A stretch of 64,000 nucleotides of DNA from Bacteroidales bacterium. GTDB lineage: Bacteria; Bacteroidota; Bacteroidia; Bacteroidales; PXBB01. How positions within the stretch are numbered: the first letter of the stretch is position 1; the number at the start of each line of letters is the position of its first letter. The DNA lies in the NCBI GenBank assembly GCA_028698995.1, contig JAQVVM010000001.1:103200-167199 (forward strand), written 5' to 3'. Position numbers and translations under genes: made by a program. Positions 61,501-64,000 of the stretch are shown piece by piece. The notes under the pieces were generated by a model that did no database searches, was not told where the DNA came from, and saw only the letters and a list, made by a program, of their open reading frames with translations.

Positions 61501-64000
61501 TTGTTTCTCCGGTACTCCAATAATAAGTACCACCTCCTGAAGTAGTAAGAGTATGTTCATATCCCATGCAATTGTACTGGGGGTTAGTAATTGTTATTGC
61601 AGGTTCCCATTTCTTTCCGAATTCAATATCATCAAGCGCAAAATCACATCCGTAAAATATATAGTCACCATGAATAATTTCAATCTGTAATGAGGAGGGT
61701 GCAGGATCTGGTATCACAAATTCATAACACAACTGATGCCACAACTCATCATTGTCAAGGTGAAGATATAGTGATGGGGTAATTGTGCTTGTACAATATT
61801 GCTCAACTCCGTTAATTCTCAAATAAAGTAATGGTGGGTTTGAATTAGTATTACCTATTGTAAACAAATTAGTAGCCCAAAATCTGGAATAGTATATATT
61901 TCCAGCTGTAAAAGGTCCATTAACAGTTGTGCCCCATACAACCTTTTGAATATATGAATATAAACCCACACAACCAGGATAAGAAAAGATAGCATCCGGT
62001 TCTGCCATACCATTTGCTATTAAATAATAGCCATTTGGTAAATTTGGCGTATTATTATTTGGATCCCACCAAGGTTGTAAGAAAGTTGGTCCGTAATCCA
62101 ATACTGAATTTTGATTTGTGATTATTGCTTCACATGGCATCAAAGGCGTTGGGGGACTGGATATCCCTTCGTCGTATTCTGTTGAAAATATATGTGGCCA
62201 TGTTCCCAATATTTCAAAATCGCCATTGTAGATTAAATTATTTATACAAAATTGATCGCATGGATAAAAAACATCTGCATTTGGTATAGTTCTGGAAATC
62301 AGGCAAATAGTTGAATTGAATTCTTGAGTTTGATTATTTACTATCTTTACATAATATGTATTATTGATTTGTAAAGAATTGCAAGAGAAGAAAAAATATT
62401 TGTTATTAGAAAAATAATACAATTGTGTTAGACTATTACATTGATTTTTATATACATATACTTCAATGTCGTTTGATAAAGGTTGAAAAAGTGTATTTTC
62501 TAATTGTATTACGCAGCTTGTATCTGTTGCAGTAAACATGAACCAATACTCAGGTTGATTTAGAATAAACCTAAATTCGTGTTTATGGCATATTGTATCG
62601 TTAGTAACTTCTATTGCGTTATTACATGTTGTACCTTGAACTGTAATGCTAACAGTATCGTAATTTAAACAACCAATTGAGTTTTCAACTGTCAATTTAT
62701 AAGGAGTGTTTGATAAAGGCTTTGCCCATGGATTTGAACTCATTGGGTCGCTCAATCCATTTGTAGGTGTCCACGTATAAGTGTTGCCACCAATCGGGCT
62801 GCTGCCAATTTGTACACTATCACTGATATTAATTGTAGTGTCACTCCCCGCATCAGCCACAGGCAAATCATAAACTGTAACAGTAATAGACGAGGAACTC
62901 ACCGTACCACAACTGCCCGAAGTTACATTTTTTCTGTAACAAGTTGTTTGTGTGAGGTTGCCACCCTGATACGTGCTTGCCGTTGCCCCTGAAATATTAC
63001 CCCAGCCGCTGCCGCAACCACCTACTGTGGTGCTTTGCCATTGGTAAGTATAGCTTCCTGTGCCACCAGAAGGAGCAACAGTTTGAGTAAAGAGTGAAGG
63101 AGAAGTATTGTAGCATATAGATTGGTTGCTGCCTACGCTACCTGCTGTGAGATTGGCATAAACTGTTACACTAATAGCCGCAGAACTTACAGTCCCGCAA
63201 CTGCCCGAAGTTACATTGCGGCGGTAGCAGGTGGTTTGTGTAAGGTTGCCCGCCTGATAGGTGCTTGCAGTTGCTCCTGATATATTGCCCCAACCACTGC
63301 CACAACTAGAAACTGTTGTGCTTTGCCATTGATAAGTATAGCTTCCTGTGCCGCCTGAAGGAGCAACAGTTTGAGTAAAGAGTGAGGGGGAAGTATTGTA
63401 GCATATTGACTGGTTGCTTCCTACGCTACCTGCAGTAAGATTGGCATAAACTGTTACATTAATAGCCGCAGAACTCACTGTTCCACAACTGCCCGAAGTT
63501 ACATTGCGGCGGTAGCAGGTGGTTTGTGTAAGACTGCTTGCCTGATAGGTGTTTGCCGTTGCTCCTGATATATTGCCCCAGCCACTGCCGCAACCGCTTA
63601 CTGTGGTGTTTTGCCATTGGTAGGTATAGCTGCCGGTACCCCCTGTGGGTGCAGTCGCTTGTGTAAAAGCTGCAGGGCTTGTATTGTAACAAATAGACTG
63701 GTTGCTGCCTACGCTGCCTGCTGTGAGGTTGGCATAAACCGTTACTGTTATAGCTGCCGAACTCACCGTACCACAACTACCCGATGTAACATTTCTGCGG
63801 TAACAGGTGGTTTGTGTAAGATTGCCTGCCTGATAGGTGTTTGCTGTTGCCCCGGAAACATTGCCCCAGCCACTCTCGCAGCCGCTTACTGTGGTGTATT
63901 GCCATTGGTAGGTATAGCTACCTGTGCCACCTGTAGGTGCTCCTGTTTGCGTAAAAGCCGTAGGACTTGTGTTATAGCATATTGACTGGTTGCTACCTAT
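58535..64000 (-). CDS. Giant surface protein with Ig-like tandem repeats, beta-helix and T9SS sorting domain (5' end beyond window)
   Basis: The frame stays open to the right edge, so the gene is partial; the track's Met at 63766 is only an internal ATG inside a repeat. At least four near-identical 96-residue Ig-like modules (ANLTAGSVGSNQSICYNTSP ... TQTTCYRRNVTSGSCG) are followed by a PKD-like module (VADAGSDTTINISDSVQIG). Next are a region beginning CNNAIEVTND, a ligand-binding-like region (NLIYNGDFEILGTWP), a Cys-containing PKD-like segment, and a long right-handed beta-helix with INNGTLIEDAIIAVDI-type rungs. The end has LQVFPNPNTGIFTI and a T9SS type A sorting domain. It is coupled by ATGA to the next T9SS gene. 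Probably an adhesin or surface fibre. Confidence 0.9.
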   Translation of the reverse strand: MGSNQSICYNTSPTAFTQTGAPTGGTGSYTYQWQYTTVSGCESGWGNVSGATANTYQAGNLTQTTCYRRNVTSGSCGTVSSAAITVTVYANLTAGSVGSNQSICYNTSPAAFTQATAPTGGTGSYTYQWQNTTVSGCGSGWGNISGATANTYQASSLTQTTCYRRNVTSGSCGTVSSAAINVTVYANLTAGSVGSNQSICYNTSPSLFTQTVAPSGGTGSYTYQWQSTTVSSCGSGWGNISGATASTYQAGNLTQTTCYRRNVTSGSCGTVSSAAISVTVYANLTAGSVGSNQSICYNTSPSLFTQTVAPSGGTGSYTYQWQSTTVGGCGSGWGNISGATASTYQGGNLTQTTCYRKNVTSGSCGTVSSSSITVTVYDLPVADAGSDTTINISDSVQIGSSPIGGNTYTWTPTNGLSDPMSSNPWAKPLSNTPYKLTVENSIGCLNYDTVSITVQGTTCNNAIEVTNDTICHKHEFRFILNQPEYWFMFTATDTSCVIQLENTLFQPLSNDIEVYVYKNQCNSLTQLYYFSNNKYFFFSCNSLQINNTYYVKIVNNQTQEFNSTICLISRTIPNADVFYPCDQFCINNLIYNGDFEILGTWPHIFSTEYDEGISSPPTPLMPCEAIITNQNSVLDYGPTFLQPWWDPNNNTPNLPNGYYLIANGMAEPDAIFSYPGCVGLYSYIQKVVWGTTVNGPFTAGNIYYSRFWATNLFTIGNTNSNPPLLYLRINGVEQYCTSTITPSLYLHLDNDELWHQLCYEFVIPDPAPSSLQIEIIHGDYIFYGCDFALDDIEFGKKWEPAITITNPQYNCMGYEHTLTTSGGGTYYWSTGETTSSITVTPNTTTTYTVTVTQVNGCTASNDVVVNVAPLCECIGEVINQTIISSGNPNFAPNTLYDLQHDITIQGNVVLNDVSIRIDDVSLPINPIKITIPSNASLTLNHCHLFACDSMWQGIVIEGTGTLIINNGTLIEDAIIAVDIDNSTPTLLSVDGSVFNKNTTGIRIKDYTQSGSYPFEVTNTVFTSRNFTPVTTLLTWPIPAHTAWLFNLSEMLNQGSLNERYRVAIYGSSLTLSNQPSMIGIKLENVGTYAGGIHYEVLINGDDPNITGTTVNIFDNLYFGINATNSNLTCSNNAFQYITGTATWTDGMALRAINTSTQLPLPINRIQVNGGNNFFYDNKIAIDVLNYDVVNIEYVNIRSDQGTLEGFIGVNIKTPQCSEINVNSNTITNVSWGINFTASNAYYDPSYPNGQHIHGDFNINNNIIQADLLGNNQYISGNVILGIVVSNLLLGLNQITPDDCNELNVTYNHLYNVRNGIQMENWVNYYLDYYNELYCYGNRPVISNNYISLVDPGVGNSQFGINTVQNFNGVIKENNVQGFDNDDLAYYGIRCASNATWTNVTGHEQIVKCNNVVNTGIGIEFQGDQFPTTFLNNTMDGSQMGFVLNAGILGQQGYDPYASSNKWPTTSYTLGQQFKTYTVMGSNPVNSELFIDASDPHQNPESGGTGFNWNDQSDQNLMYKTIPMQGITHITPPNTNTTNCDVPQYKSANTSGNLLTSTGMGLNSQISWLERLVKDSVNYTVFPVQQHINDMFRVYRILEMQPALKDNSVILKNFYNTAHNGNIGALVNAENNLANGHLSQSISTLASVTPQNDIESNYIDFYNVYIHYRDSTFTVADSIILKALVDGCPARDGLAVHKARTLYSMIYRDYTLYSDICIDNNSAKMLSDAHTEKSNPANLSLQVFPNPNTGIFTISLFGSNSISESAVVSIYNILGNKMNEFNLQLRDNMGNFDAGLNNGIYFISVKDSKGNIYNSEKIIVIK
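62870..64000 (-). repeat. 288-bp tandem repeats encoding Ig-like modules (at least four copies)
   Basis: Units begin at 62870, 63158, 63446 and 63734, an exact 288-base step (96 codons), recognised by the recurring GGCATAAAC and CAACTGCCCGAAG-type sequence. The last unit runs off the window. The units are close to identical, with mostly scattered substitutions, so they probably arose by recent unequal crossing-over or conversion. Confidence 0.95.

Noticed and set aside
63764-63766. True start codon of the giant T9SS gene
   Set aside because: The frame continues with the same repeat to the window edge, so this ATG is internal.
62870-64000. CRISPR array
   Set aside because: The repeats are 288-bp coding units without spacers.

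Overview
The window is a piece of a Bacteroidota chromosome. It is AT-rich. Six exported proteins end in the FPNP-type C-terminal domain read by the type IX secretion system (T9SS). Promoters match the phylum's TTG-N19-TAnnTTTG form, and most genes lack a Shine-Dalgarno (SD) sequence. The order tRNA-Thr, Tyr, Gly, Thr, tuf, tRNA-Trp, secE, nusG, rplK, rplA, rplJ, rplL, rpoB, rpoC is also typical of the phylum. I cannot place it below phylum level.

Layout. 1-9.2 kb: the tail of an M24 aminopeptidase, a fused two-domain peptide ABC ATPase, a Cys-cluster protein, a secreted C10 protease with three CUB domains, a large T9SS cargo protein, a lipoprotein and a methyltransferase. 9.3-12.3 kb: five closely packed genes for exported proteins. 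Two are paralogous CXXCH lipoproteins, followed by a DUF5777 beta-barrel, a CXXCH-bearing choice-of-anchor V (Reeler-like) protein and a DUF2271 T9SS cargo; this looks like an envelope heme or redox system. 12.3-18.4 kb: a nested-palindrome repeat, an S74-chaperone fibre protein with a T9SS partner, a TPR protein, a DUF2807 barrel fusion and a lipoprotein. 18.5-32.3 kb: ribD, a LiaF-like/LytS/LytTR signalling trio, an EamA transporter and a glycan cluster (two large membrane proteins, two DPM1-like glycosyltransferases, a PglD-like acetyltransferase, an SDR enzyme and two convergent sugar aminotransferases). 32.5-39.8 kb: a biotin-domain-less carboxyltransferase, a TPR-pentapeptide fusion, a DUF4349 lipoprotein, a small membrane protein and a GT4/GT2 pair.

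39.9-53.2 kb is the minus-strand transcription/translation block, from a tRNA promoter through tuf and the ribosomal proteins to rpoB, rpoC and a DUF3467 gene. 53.3-57.0 kb holds a divergent locus: rpsU-xerC-hpf on the minus strand and rpsF-rpsR-rplI on the plus strand, with a TrmH-family methyltransferase downstream. bS21, bS18 and bS6 are the three proteins known to bury the 16S anti-SD in Bacteroidetes ribosomes. All three are encoded here around a back-to-back promoter pair, and the two conspicuously strong SD sequences I found belong to hpf and rplI, the last genes of the two arms. I regard this as the most interesting feature of the window, with the 9.3-12.3 kb exported CXXCH cluster second.

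57.3-64.0 kb carries two translationally coupled T9SS cargo genes on the minus strand. The larger runs off the right edge and contains at least four tandem 288-bp Ig-like repeats.

All domain calls come from reading the translations and motifs by eye; no database search was run.
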